Shown here: positions 1 through 10,151 of the stretch, in pieces | Layout of the letters: the number at the start of each line of letters is the position of its first letter | How positions within the stretch are numbered: the first letter of the stretch is position 1 | Assembly (NCBI GenBank): GCA_008931825.1 | Contig: QXVZ01027547.1 | Location: forward strand, 1-23,404 | From: Phallusia fumigata | Taxonomy: Eukaryota > Chordata > Ascidiacea > Phlebobranchia > Ascidiidae | Direction: 5' to 3' | Length of the DNA stretch: 23,404 bases | Translations under genes and position numbers: made by a program | The notes under the pieces: model-generated | What the model saw: the letters and a program-made list of their open reading frames with translations, nothing else | Databases searched by the model: none | Told to the model about the DNA's origin: nothing

Positions 1-1043
1 ATGTCCACAGTGTTTTCTGTTGTTCTATAAATGCCCATCAGGTGGGCATGTGTATATGGAACGAAGGATTATTTGTCAATCCTCCATCAGCGGTGGAAGC
101 TTCCCGACGTCCTGACATAACGCGAAGTGGCGTGTATAGAAACAATTTTGCTGATCAAAAACAACTACAAAATGCACGGCAGACGGCAATACATATGTTT
201 CTTACGCAGTGTCGTAATGACTTGAGTCTCTTAAGTCACGGTAGTTCGAATGGCTAGTTCCATCAAGCGAAACAGCTCTACAAACGGTGTTAAATGTTTT
301 TTAACAAGTAATCTTCGTGTTGTTGACTATTTTGGCTAAATCGTGGCGAACTTACATAAATTTGTATCACTGACTTAAACTTCACTCCAAAAGCTTGGCT
401 CTGTTCGAGTAATCAAGCTAAAACAACCGAGTTGATTTGGACTCGTGATTGACTCTATTTGACATGTTACTCGGATATGAACCCTATTTACAACACTGGT
501 CCAGCATCGCCGTTTATACCTGGCCACCAGTCGGAGTTTACTTTTAGTTGGATAACTCGCTGGTAGGCGCTCGTGTGCTGACGCGAACGAGCGACGCTTT
601 TGTTTACCTTGATTACACATCGCTTGTGATTCGCGCTAATTTACGACGAGCGCTAGCGCGAAGCACCGTTTAATGACTTATGAACAGCTGACGAAGAGCA
701 TGTGAGGGAAGTTGAACAAAAGGTTAGAATTATAACATTCAAATGAAGTGCTGAAGTGTTTGTTGGGTTTACACAACAGTTCAACCATTGTATTTTACCA
801 GAGTTTAAAAATTTCGCCGGAACTTTGCTGGCAGTAGGTCTAACCAGGGTTCATGTCAGGTTTGCAATCAAGATCGACTAGTTGAATGCATAACATTGCG
901 CAAAGCGCGTGCAATAGTCGGGCCGCAATACCACCTCGGTCGAGCGCATTCCTGGGACATGACGGGAACGCCTCAAGTTTGTTGCACGGTTTTACGTGTG
1001 TCACGCCTGGGCGACGCGGAAAAAAAACGACCGCTTGGCCTTA

Positions 1044-1063
1044 CTGGCTGGCTGGCTGGCTGG
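1044..1063. repeat. (CTGG)5 tetranucleotide microsatellite
   Basis: Five perfect CTGG units. The matching position in the other copy (5456-5467) has only three units, so the tract is length-polymorphic between the two haplotypes. Confidence 0.85.
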
Positions 1064-2066
1064 TGAACGGGCGAGGCTCAAGCGTACCCCGGGGGTGCGT
1101 ACGAAAGAGCAAACGCGTGTTCCGTGCTCTGGATAGCCGTCATCTCGCGATCTTCGAGAGTGGCTCGTTCAGGCGGAACGGGCCCTTTCGTCGGCCTCTC
1201 CTCGTAACAGCGTTTTATTGTTGCGCGCCCGAGAGTGTCCCAATTTGGGTTATACGTGTTTGCATAGCCTCTGTTTTATGGATGCGTGGCCAGAAACAAG
1301 TGGCGAGCTTTATGTGTTGTTTGCAGTAGCCATCGTCAGTGCTACAGTGTTGTGTTTTTTGATGTACATAACCTTGAAAATTATGTGCTAAACTACAAAA
1401 GAGTCGAAGGGCAGTCATTCAGGCAGATCGTTTGAATGGAGCATAATTGGGAGTTAGCAGTCACGTCGCGCTCGTTTTACAGCTACCGCAAACCGTTAAG
1501 AACTGTTCCGGTTTGATGTCCCATGTAAAGCCTTATTCACTTCTGAATGTGACTTGGTAACAAGAAACAGATCAAACGTTACAATGAGGTTGCAGATTTG
1601 TAGGCCTGAAAACTCGAAACGCTTATTGCACACTTAAAGTACCTTATTGTGACTGACACTCCTGTTATGTTTGCCGTAAAGCCAAAGATGTGCGCGACGA
1701 CAAGAAATACCGCCTTCCGTTGCATAACTTAGGAGGCCAATTAGTTAAATTCATCCACCAACGAACAAGATAATTCGCTTAACGCCGAATATTTCCAGCG
1801 AAAGCCATGCCCTTGGGGCTTAATTCAACCAGATACTCTTTCTCAAATTGGTATGCCCTCGATCACGTTATTTCGCTTCCCGATACCTGTCTGTGCTTGG
1901 AGCCTTTTACAGGTGGCGTTATTAAACGTTAGGTGATATCTGACCGTCATTACTTGGATTTACTAACCCAGGATGAGAATTTGATTTGAAACACGTAACT
2001 GTCAAAAAGTTGGATTATGGTTTAGGGTAGAAGTGACAGAAGTTTTTTTAATAATTCGGGAGGAAT

Positions 2067-2243
2067 ATGGAAAATCAAGACAAAGAAAACCATGTATCAC
2101 CAGATGAGGTTCGCCGTCGACTTCAAGCCCGGGGTCTGCTGACGACCGTGTTGCCGAGATCCAGAGGCCAATCACCCGCGAGAGCCACCGTCACTTATGG
2201 CAATCCTGACTCTCTTCCAGGTTCGGCCGGAAACAGTCCCAAT
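2067..2243 (+). CDS. Duplicate 5' end of ARHGEF17-like exon 1 (59 codons, cut by N)
   Basis: The sequence is the same as the first 177 bases of the intact exon at 6471, with the same ATG, the same AATATGG start context and the same in-frame TAA five codons upstream. It encodes MENQDKEN at the start and stops at NSPN, where the contig ends at the N. After the N the reading frame enters unrelated sequence and soon meets a stop. It is best treated as a second allele of exon 1 and not as a separate gene or pseudogene. No substitution from the intact copy was seen by eye in this stretch. Confidence 0.85.
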
Positions 2244-2244
2244 N
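2244..2244. other. Assembly joint (single N)
   Basis: The only ambiguous base in this part of the window. The sequence to its left matches up to 6647. The sequence to its right (2245 on) is contiguous with copy B and corresponds to DNA upstream of position 1 of copy A. The order across this N is therefore not biological. Confidence 0.9.
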
Positions 2245-2683
2245 CTGTAGGTTGTTTTGTAGACTTGCAAGCCACATGTTGGTGACCTGTATGCTGTGAA
2301 TCGTAAATCCGGCTAAACTGAATAAGTTTTTTTAAACTTTTTTGTTTAGTGCGAGCTGCTTGATACTGAAGCAAACCCTGTTGATTCGGTTTATTGTTAA
2401 ATCTTTGTTAACACCTCGCAAATCTATACTTTTTAAACCCCGTGTCTCCAAGCAAGCATAGTACTACTGATCAAAAAGGACGCTGAAATGAATATTTCAA
2501 TAAGTTTCGAATTGTTCTTTTAAACGTTGAAGATACACAGATAAATAATAATATCGACGAGCTACAAGAAAAACCCCATAATGAATTTGACGAATCACTT
2601 TGATCAACAAACCTAATCTCAATGTTAAGATATAGATTATTGTTAAGCACTTGCTAATCCATCGACTCTTTTTTGGCTTCCAG
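2245..2683. other. No gene seen; intron sequence upstream of the coiled-coil exons
   Basis: AT-rich sequence with many stops in all frames. It ends in a pyrimidine-rich tract and CAG at 2681-2683, which serves as the acceptor of the first coiled-coil exon, so it is probably the 3' part of an intron of that gene. No repeat or RNA gene was recognised. Confidence 0.5.
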
Positions 2684-2802
2684 TGTCGGTGACGGACTCG
2701 CCCATGATGACTCAGCAAATTCGAACACTCCAGGCCGCACTGCGAGCGAAGAATGTCGAGTGCAGTCGACTGACAGGCGAAAAAATGGTTAAGGAGCTAA
2801 AG
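2684..2802 (+). CDS. Internal exon of an unrecognised coiled-coil protein (visible exon 1 of 3)
   Basis: The 119-bp exon lies between a good acceptor (a T-rich tract ending in CTTCCAG) and a GTCAGG donor. It begins with the last two bases of a split codon and ends in phase 0. After SVTDSPMMTQ the protein continues QIRTLQAALRAKN and ends GEKMVKELK, an amphipathic heptad pattern typical of coiled coils. It joins in frame to the exons at 3068 and 3515. The earlier exons lie outside this contig or before its start at 2245. I do not recognise the family; centrosomal or ciliary coiled-coil proteins are a reasonable but unproven class. Confidence 0.65.
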
Positions 2803-3067
2803 GTCAGGTTATAAGCAAACAAAATGTTTGTGTTCGAAAGGCAATAATGTATCAGGCAATATACAAAATTGCCTACGCAGATCAGAAGCGGTATCCCTAG
2901 AGGAGATATCAGATAGTTTTCCTTTTTATGTGTGACGCCACAACACGCTGAACATCAATTTAACAAAACATGAAACGCTTGGGCTCTGCCAATGACAGCA
3001 CTTGCAGTTTTGGACCGTCTTCGCTTGTCATTGTTTTTTGCCTAGACCGTTGTTTTGCCTTCCGCAG

Positions 3068-3215
3068 ATGTTAAGCCCACTGAAGGCGCCGGGCGATCAA
3101 AAGACTAAAATGTCGGAAGATCGTGCCCAGCTACGTCAGCAAGTGCGCCAGCTTACCGCCACGCTTCAACAACTTGCAATACCATCGGTCGTAGACATCA
3201 GCAAACGAAAACCAG
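3068..3215 (+). CDS. Internal exon of the same coiled-coil protein (visible exon 2 of 3)
   Basis: The acceptor is CCTTCCGCAG and the donor is GTATGG. The exon enters in phase 0 after ELK of the previous exon and leaves with one extra base (148 bp, 49 codons plus 1). It encodes a short linker (MLSPLKAPGD) and then a second heptad stretch, with Leu, Val and Leu spaced through AQLRQQVRQLTATLQQL, followed by IPSVVDISKRKP. The single leftover base completes a Gly codon with the next exon. This phase agreement supports the three-exon model. The ATG that opens the exon is an internal Met and not a start. Confidence 0.65.
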
Positions 3216-3514
3216 GTATGGTTTGGGACTTGCTTTCCATCAGCTAAGTGGTTTTGCATCTTACTGGAATCCAAACTTTTTGTATCTTCAGACATAAGAG
3301 GTCAAATGTAAATATTTTACCCGCAAGTTGTCGAAAATGCTGGTTTATTATTTTTTGTCATGGAATGCACTATCTTTCGAACACAGGTTCAACATTCGTC
3401 TTGAGCCCCCAAAACTGTTTTAGTTCATAAGTGCTGAAGTGTTGAAATCTGCAGATTAATACGAATACAATTGTTGCCGACGTTATTACTCGGTATTCTT
3501 TGGAAACTTTCTAG

Positions 3515-3696
3515 GACTTTATCCCACCGGCAGCGCGTCGCCCCAAGCGAAACTCGCCCAGCAGAAGTGGGAATCGAAAGTGGCACAGGAAAAACTGAAC
3601 GACCTGGAGTCGAAAGCCCGGCAACTCTTCGCAAGTGAGAAGAAAAGTCAAGTGGAAGGACAGTTTGCTTCCTTTCCCTCGCCACAGTTTGTCCAG
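3515..3696 (+). CDS. Internal exon of the same coiled-coil protein (visible exon 3 of 3)
   Basis: The acceptor is TTTCTAG and the donor is CAG|GTACGG. Two bases complete the Gly codon begun in the previous exon, then 60 codons follow, ending in phase 0. The protein reads GLYPTGSASPQ, then a strongly charged helix-forming stretch (QQKWESKVAQEKLNDLESKA, followed by RQLFASEKKSQ), then a Phe/Ser/Pro tail FASFPSPQFVQ. Without splicing, the frame would run into the MITE at 3718 and stop at 3766-3768. The strong donor and the position of the MITE make an intron more likely. The strand is the same as the downstream GEF gene. Confidence 0.65.
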
Positions 3697-3717
3697 GTAC
3701 GGGGTGCACACACTAGG

Positions 3718-3813
3718 CCAGTAGTTCCCAACCTTTTTGATACCTCCCCCTTTTGCTATTCTGGTTAGACAAGAAGTGATTTAAAGTCGTATTAAAAGGT
3801 TTGGAACCACTGG
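3718..3813. mobile_element. hAT-like MITE, 96 bp
   Basis: The ends are inverted repeats. The left end CCAGTAGTTCCCAACCTTTT (3718-3737) matches the reverse complement of 3794-3813 at 18 of 20 positions. The left sequence resembles the CAGTGGTTCCCAACC-type ends known from non-autonomous hAT elements. The core is too short to code. I could not find a clear 8-bp target duplication in the flanks, so the insertion is old or the boundaries are off by a few bases. It lies just after the donor of the coiled-coil exon, in the inferred intron. Confidence 0.7.
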
Positions 3814-4392
3814 TGTACCTAAAAAGAAACACTGCACAAATCATAAATACCTTAACTGTAAAGTGAAAATTTCGCTTTATCTTGATCGCTGTTGATAAAC
3901 GCATACAAGCATTGTGGGCTTTAGTTGGCTTTGTGAATAAAACATGGAACAGAACACACTACTTGGTATGTACTATCTAAACATCCTAGATTGGGCCTAT
4001 TTAACTTGCGAAATACGATCTTTTTAGAGTTTAGCCACTGGTGGCGCTCGTCACATCGGATCACTTTGTCTAAAGTCCGCGTCATCTGGTCGCAACGACA
4101 ATGGCGGCCAGCAGGTGTTCCTCGATTTAAGTCGCTTTCGGCAAATACACGATCTTGCACTCCGAATGAGCACTTAACTATCTTCACGCACCAAGCAACC
4201 TTGGTAACTGGTTATAGGAGAAAATTTAATGTTGCTCCCAAACTGCTCGCTGCTTGGTATAATTGCATGCACAACTGCGTTTATCTAGTACTTTGTTTGC
4301 TGCGGAGCAACACATACGTGTTCGCTTTGCATGTCCCCAAATTTCCAGTAAATGTGCCTAGTTCCGCTAATTTATGTTTTCCTGTGCTTCAG
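3814..4392. other. Intron or intergenic spacer, no firm gene
   Basis: A frame stays open from 3991 to 4458, but its translation has no recognisable domain and reads like non-coding sequence. An AATAAA occurs at 3936-3941 without a convincing GT-rich element straight after it. The tail of the coiled-coil gene must lie here or be absent from this contig. Confidence 0.4.
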
Positions 4393-4458
4393 TATCACGA
4401 AGTTGGTGTAGCGCTTGCGACATTATCACAACTGTTCCTCTATTGTTTCGCTTGCTGA
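4393..4458 (+). CDS. Candidate terminal exon of the coiled-coil gene
   Basis: A good acceptor (TTTTCCTGTGCTTCAG) precedes 21 codons in the phase 0 needed by the exon ending at 3696, followed by TGA. A poly(A) signal lies seven bases after the stop. The encoded tail starts YHEVGVALAT, is hydrophobic and resembles nothing I know. The case rests only on splice signal, phase and poly(A) placement, so it is weak. Confidence 0.2.
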   Translation, partial: YHEVGVALATLSQLFLYCFAC

Positions 4459-4464
4459 CAAACT

Positions 4465-4493
4465 AATAAATGTCCACAGTGTTTTCTGTTGTT
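4465..4493 (+). terminator. Candidate polyadenylation site between the two genes
   Basis: AATAAA at 4465-4470 is followed within 10-25 bases by a GT/T-rich stretch (GTGTTTTCTGTTGTT), the usual layout of an animal cleavage and polyadenylation site. It would end the upstream coiled-coil transcript about 2 kb before the GEF start codon. Confidence 0.35.
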
Positions 4494-5280
4494 CTATAAT
4501 TGCCCATCAGGTGGGCATGTGTATATGGAACGAAGGATTAGAAACAATTTTGCTGATCAAAAACAACTACAAAATACACGGCAGACGGCAATACATATCT
4601 GTTTCTTACGCAGTGTCGTAATGACTTGAGTCTCTTCAAGTCACGGTATTTCGAATGGCTAGTTCCATCAAGCGAAACAGCTCTACAAATGGTGGTAAAT
4701 GTTTTTTAACAAGTAATCTTCGTGTTGTTGACTATTTTGGCTAAATCGTGGCGAACTTTCATAAATTTGTATAACTGACTTAAACTTCACTCCAGTCCTG
4801 CCACTCCAAAAGCTTGGCTCTGTTCGAGTAATCAAGCTAAAATAACCGAGTTGATTTGGACTCGTGAATGACTCTATTTGACATGTTACTCGGATATGAA
4901 CCCTATTTACAACACTGGTCCAGCATCGCCGTTTATACCTGGCCACCAGTTTACTTTTAGTTGGAAAACTCGCTGGTGGGCGCTCGTGTGCTGACGCGAA
5001 CGAGCGACGCTTTTGTTTACCTTGATTACACATCGCTCGTGATTCGCGCTAATTTACGACGAGCGCTAGCGCGAAGCACCGTTTAATGCCTTATGAACAG
5101 CTGACGAAGAGCATGTGAGGGAAGTTGAACAAAAGGTTAGAATTATAACATTCAAATGAAGTGCTGAAGTGATTGTTGGGTTTACACAACAGTTCAACCA
5201 TTGTATTTTACCAGAGTTTAAAAATTTCGCCGGCACTTTGCTGGCAGTAGGTCTAACCAGGGTTCATGTCAGGTTTGCAA

Positions 5281-5640
5281 TCAAGATCGACTAGTTGAAT
5301 GCATACCATTGCGCAAAGCGCGTGCAATAGTCGGGCCGCAATACCACCTCGGTCGAGCGCATTCCTGGGACATGACGGGAACGCCTCAAGTTTGTTGCAC
5401 GGTTTTACGTGTGTCACGCCTGGGCGACGCGGAAAAAAACGACCGCTTGGCTTTACTGGCTGGCTGGTGAACGGGCGAGGCTCAAGCGTACCCCGGGGGT
5501 GCGTACGAAAGAGCAAACGCGTGTTCCGTGCTCTGGATAGCCGTCATCTCGCGATCTTCGAGAGTGGCTCGTTCAGGCGGAACGGGCCCTTTCGTCGGCC
5601 TCTCCTCGTAACAGCGTTTTATTGTTGCGCGCCCGAGAGT
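5281..5640. promoter_or_regulatory. CpG-rich core, probable promoter region of the GEF gene
   Basis: I count about 42 CpG in these 360 bases, far denser than in the AT-rich stretch before 4900 or the leader after 5700. About 240 bases upstream there is an 8-bp inverted repeat, TTCGCGCT (5043-5050) and AGCGCGAA (5068-5075). No TATA box was found near the core. The ATG is about 830 bases further on with no obvious acceptor before it, so transcription may start here and give a long unspliced leader. This is inference from composition and position only. Confidence 0.4.
5456..5467. repeat. (CTGG)3, short allele of the microsatellite
   Basis: Three units here against five at 1044-1063 in the other haplotype copy. 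Confidence 0.7.
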
Positions 5641-6470
5641 GTCCCAATTTGGGTTATACGTGTTTGCATAGCCTCTGTTTTATGGATGCGTGGCCAGAAA
5701 CAAGTGGCGAGCTTTATGTGTTGTTTGCAGTAGCCATCGTCAGTGCTACAGTGTTGTGTTTTTTGATGTACATAACCTTGAAAGTTATGTGCTAAACTAC
5801 AAAAGAGTCGAAGGGCAGTCATTCAGGCAGATCGTTTGAATGGAGCATAGTTGGGAGTTAGCAGTCACGTCGCGCTCGTTTTACAGCTACCGCAAACCGT
5901 TAAGAACTGTTCCGGTTTGATGTCCCATGTAAAGCCTTATTCACTTCTGAATGTGACTTGGTAACAAGAAACAGATCAAACGTTACAATGAGGTTGCAGA
6001 TTTGTAGGCCTGAAAACTCGAAACGCTTATTGCACACTTAAAGTACCTTATTGTGACTGACACTCCTGTTATGTTTGCCGTAAAGCCAAAGATGTGCGCG
6101 ACGACAAGAAATACCGCCTTCCGTTGCATAACTTAGGAGGCCAATTAGTTAAATTCATCCACCAACGAACAAGATAATTCGCTTAACGCCGAATATTTCC
6201 AGCGAAAGCCATGCCCTTGGGGCTTAATTCAACCAGATACTCTTTCTCAAATTGGTATGCCCTCGATCACGTTATTTCGCTTCCCGATACCTGTCTGTGC
6301 TTGGAGCCTTTTACAGGTGGCGTTATTAAACGTTAGGTGATATCTGACCGTCATTACTTGGATTTACTAACCCAGGATGAGAATTTGATTTGAAACACGT
6401 AACTGTCAAAAAGTTGGATTATGGTTTAGGGTAGAAGTGACAGAAGTTTTTTTAATAATTCGGGAGGAAT

Positions 6471-9400
6471 ATGGAAAATCAAGACAAAGAAAACCATGTA
6501 TCACCAGATGAGGTTCGCCGTCGACTTCAAGCCCGGGGTCTGCTGACGACCGTGTTGCCGAGATCCAGAGGCCAATCACCCGCGAGAGCCACCGTCACTT
6601 ATGGCAATCCTGACTCTCTTCCAGGTTCGGCCGGAAACAGTCCCAATCCCATACGACGCGACCTTGTTAACCAAAATCGACCCGATTCTCCGATAATTGA
6701 CGAAAGTGGAGAAATCATGATACCTGGTGAGGCCGAGTTCAATCAGATGTTCAACTCGGTTCGATCGCGCGATCTTGCGAACGGCAACAGCAAAGAATAT
6801 TCGTTGGTCGCCGCTTTTAGCAAGGTTTCCAAAGTGTTGGATCCACCAACATTGACAGCCGCGAGCACCGAATACAACCCAAACCCTGATTCAACCGCTC
6901 GCCTGAGCGAGAGAGCTGATACACTTTCCAATATTGATCGAAGCCGCACGCGACATGAAAGGGATTTCATTTCGCTTTTTTCCAAACCAGGCAGCCAGAC
7001 GCAATCCCAAGAACCGCTTCATAAGATAGATAACACAGCAGCGGAAAGGGGAAACGATAGTCGAGCTATGGGACGGCGGCGACGAAACCGTCAACCGGGT
7101 GCCAGAGCCAGGCGTCAACAGCTTGAGAACTCACAACGAGTAGATGAAGGCGATAACTCCGCCAATAATGCCTCCCCGGGTCAAAACAAACCATATTTGC
7201 CGTCGTACATCCAACCTGTTACCAATGCTGCTCGCCAGGTTGGAAGTTCTGTGCCGAATGAATACAGTGGGCATATGCAGCGTCGGAACTCAAACCAGGG
7301 GCAGGGCATTGCGACGAACTCGCTGTCAGAAGTGCCTCGTAGACCGCCTAGAAAGGGTTTCGTAAAACGTCAACGTGCGCGACCCGGCGACAATCGATTG
7401 TCAAGCAGCACGAGCGGCGACAGCAGTGACGAGGCTGCAGAGAAACCATCGAAACGGTTTAACGAAAGCGCTGGACCTGACAGGGCTGAAAATGAACACG
7501 GCACTCATTCAGCCCAACGATCTAGGGTGAGGATCAGACAACGGCAAAGGCCCAGAGCAGCACAGCAGCAAGTGGTGACTTCACATACTCCAGATTACGT
7601 AGGAGGCCGAGGCCGCAAGATTTCACAGCCTTCTGTGCCATCGTCAAAACAATCAGATTTTGCGAGTCACTTGAATGACCGACATACCAATAGCAGGAAA
7701 CAATATTTGACCGAAGAGGTCGATAAATATTCAACACTGCCTCCTAACTTCCGTCAATCACTCGGTCCAAGCGTCACAGAGCAGTCACTCTCGACAACAA
7801 CCGATCAGTCAAAGCCACACGGACATAAGCAGACGAGCAAACTGCTCGACGATATAAATCAGAATATTTTGCCGAATCGTCACGAGTTAATCATTACTGG
7901 CGAGCAAACATCGGTATCGTCTGAAGGCAGAGCGAAAGCAAGAAACGCCGCTCACCAAAGCAACGCAAATCAATCACAAACGAAACAGTCACCGTCAAAC
8001 GCAGTTCTACAAAGCAACAAGGCCAGTGCAAGAGTTGACCAACACGGCGCTGCCTCGGGGCGTAAAGGATCTATAGACAAGGCTGCTGTGCAACTGCCCC
8101 AGAACAAACCGACAATTGGTGACTTGCGAAATCTTTTTGACAGTACAGACGGCCCTCCAAAGACAGAGTTTGGCCAGGTGTTTAACGGTAGCGGTAAGAA
8201 GCATACACCGCCTGCAAGAGCAAGTTCATCACGAAAGTCAAGTGTTTCTGAACAACATCATGAGGTGCCAGAAGTAGTGTACAGACCACGTATGATAGAA
8301 GCCCGCAAAGTTGGCGAGGATTATTGGCCTCGGGATGAGGACACAGAAAAGCTGCTTAACCGAAATTATGTAAATGTCAAGAATCCAGACGACCCTGCTC
8401 ACCAAGGTCGTTTGTCAGGCAACGACTTTACTGACATGGATAATTCGAACAGTATGTACAATGGACATGGTGTGAGTGAGACTGGTGTTCCCACTGTCCC
8501 TGTGCGCTCTCCAAAGGAGACTAATCTTAACGATGGTGAAACTACATACTTCAGTGAACCACCAAGCAACATTATTCGATCATTGCCTAGCACACCAGGT
8601 CATGTCAGTAATAATGTGGAGTTATCTCCAACCCAACCGCCATCAATTGAAGCAGCCATCCCTACATCCATTAAAAATGAAGATGTAACCAGTGACCCAC
8701 AACAAATACATGGTAAGACCCTAACATGGAATTTTGAAGAACCCGATGCAAAATTAAAGCAATTTAATGCAACGGATGTTGGTGACACATTTACTCCTAC
8801 TTCACAAATTACAGAACAAGTTCTGAAAGACATCACTGACAGTCTGCATGACATCTCTATTGGGGGAAAGAAAGTATATAAAGCCCCCATATTGGACATA
8901 CCAGTTGTGCCTCCTGTTACTGAAAGCAATCAAGATGACACAAGCATCTTGGACATCCCTTCCAAGCGGACTTCTTCAAGAAAAAGCAGTGTTGTATCAC
9001 AATCGACTGCTCTTCCTAGAAAGTCAACATCTCAACAACCGACCCTACCTATTGAAACTGGGGACATTGATGAGGGGTGTTTTACGGAGGAAGACACAAA
9101 CCGACCTAATTCAATAGACCCAGATACAGCACTGTTGTGTTCTGTCAAAGGACTTACAAATGGTGTAGAAGCTGCAGTTCGAAGGAGAAGAAAATATTCA
9201 GCAGGGACACAAGGAACATCCGATACAACCAGTATTAGTACTGGGGCAGATTCCAGTAGATCCTTAAGTGACCCTATGCCTCATGGAAACATTCCTATTC
9301 AGGAACCAGATCATAACTTTTTGGGACACATAGAAGGCAAGAAAGGTCATCCAATGAACAATTCAGTTAGTGACCTATCAAATTACAGCGAAAATATTTC

Positions 9401-10151
9401 AGTGCAAGATGACTTTGATGAAAATATGCAAGACACCAACCTGAGCCAGACTGGCTTCAAAAAATCCCAATCCGGAAAGACAAGTGCTAAAGTTGTCAAA
9501 AAGAAGTCTTTTAGTGACCCCATTACCAAAGCTGTTGTAACAGCTGGAAAAATGGGAAAAGTGCAATCACCATCTCATGACAGTCAGGTCATGTACACAT
9601 CCTCCAGTGAGCCAAACTTATCAGAACAAACCGATGGTCTTGGAGAACTTAATGGATTTAAAAAGCTGCATGATCGTGGTTCACGAATAGATTCGATGCG
9701 AAGTCCGGTGGGACACATCTCCAACCCAACAACGACTATCCCACCTGATCTGAAATCTCCTGGAATTGTTGACCCTCCACAATCAGATTCATCCAACAGA
9801 TCTTCATTGGCAGAAAAATCTGATGGGATGGATCATGTGTTTGAGCATGAGGAAAAGCAATTTCAGCAAGTGTTTGAAAGCATGACATCACCAACCGAAA
9901 CTGGCAGAAAGATGTCCATATCACATGGTCGATCCTGCAGCGAGCCTGTGGATCTGGATAACAGTCTCATACAGATGTCCTCAACCCGAGTTCGTCGTCC
10001 TGGGATTATACAAGCCCCATCCATGACTGATGTGACAATGAACAATTTAGGGTCGAATATGGTTAATGCCAAACAGTTTTCAAGTTCTGTGGATGGAATT
10101 CATTCTGCCACTCTACCTCGTGCTGCAGGCAGCCGGGGCTTGGATTATCAG
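6471..10151 (+). CDS. ARHGEF17: ARHGEF17 (TEM4)-like Rho GEF, large first coding exon
   Basis: This exon encodes residues 1-1227, the long N-terminal region of a Rho guanine nucleotide exchange factor of the ARHGEF17 type. Such proteins activate RhoA-class GTPases and act at actin and cell junctions. The start has A at -3 and G at +4, with an in-frame TAA at 6456-6458. The exon ends CAG|GTAACC in phase 0, and the frame would stop nine codons later if unspliced. The region is low in Cys and Trp and rich in Ser, Arg, Gln and Pro, and is probably disordered. Arg clusters lie at 201-215 and 351-362. Motifs that match my memory of vertebrate ARHGEF17 are GDLRNLFD (550-557), RRRRK (904-908), RSLSDP (930-935), KKKSFSDP (1010-1017), SSSEP (1044-1048) and QAPSMTDVT (1181-1189). 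Exons 10432-10509, 10635-10820 and 21663-21779 continue it. The vertebrate gene also has one very large first exon. CpG density falls about five-fold along the exon. Confidence 0.92.

Larger units (their letters stand above)
1..2243. repeat. Haplotype copy A of the GEF 5' flank and exon 1 start
   Basis: This segment is a near-identical direct copy of 4470-6647 and ends exactly at the single N at 2244. Copy A holds the same CpG-rich core (about 868-1236), the same leader and the first 59 codons of exon 1. Differences from copy B include a 67-bp insertion near 72-138, a 14-bp stretch missing near 388, six extra bases near 532, (CTGG)5 instead of (CTGG)3, and scattered substitutions that are common in the first 500 bp and rare after about 1100. 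That pattern is expected of two alleles. I infer an unmerged haplotype contig and not a real tandem duplication. Confidence 0.9.
4470..6647. repeat. Haplotype copy B of the GEF 5' flank and exon 1 start
   Basis: Partner of 1-2243. This copy runs unbroken into the full exon 1, so it is the usable one. It lacks the 67-bp segment of copy A and has a 14-bp insertion near 4796. Apart from the features listed separately, I see no gene in 4470-6470. An ORF of about 144 codons at 5299-5733 is judged spurious. Confidence 0.9.

Noticed and set aside
31-49. 7-bp hairpin ATGCCCA / TGGGCAT at the window start
   Set aside because: One stem base is changed in the other haplotype (T at the matching position) without compensation, so there is no evidence of a selected structure.
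886-1329. 147-codon ORF in the 5' flank, also present as a 144-codon ORF at 5299-5733 in the other copy
   Set aside because: The two versions stay open only because a one-base and an eight-base indel happen to total nine. The residues between the indels are shifted and unrelated. The sequence is CpG-rich and has no domain, so this is a chance ORF in a promoter region.
3991-4458. 155-codon ORF upstream of the poly(A) candidate
   Set aside because: The translation has no domain or repeat and reads like non-coding sequence. At most the last 21 codons could be a terminal exon.
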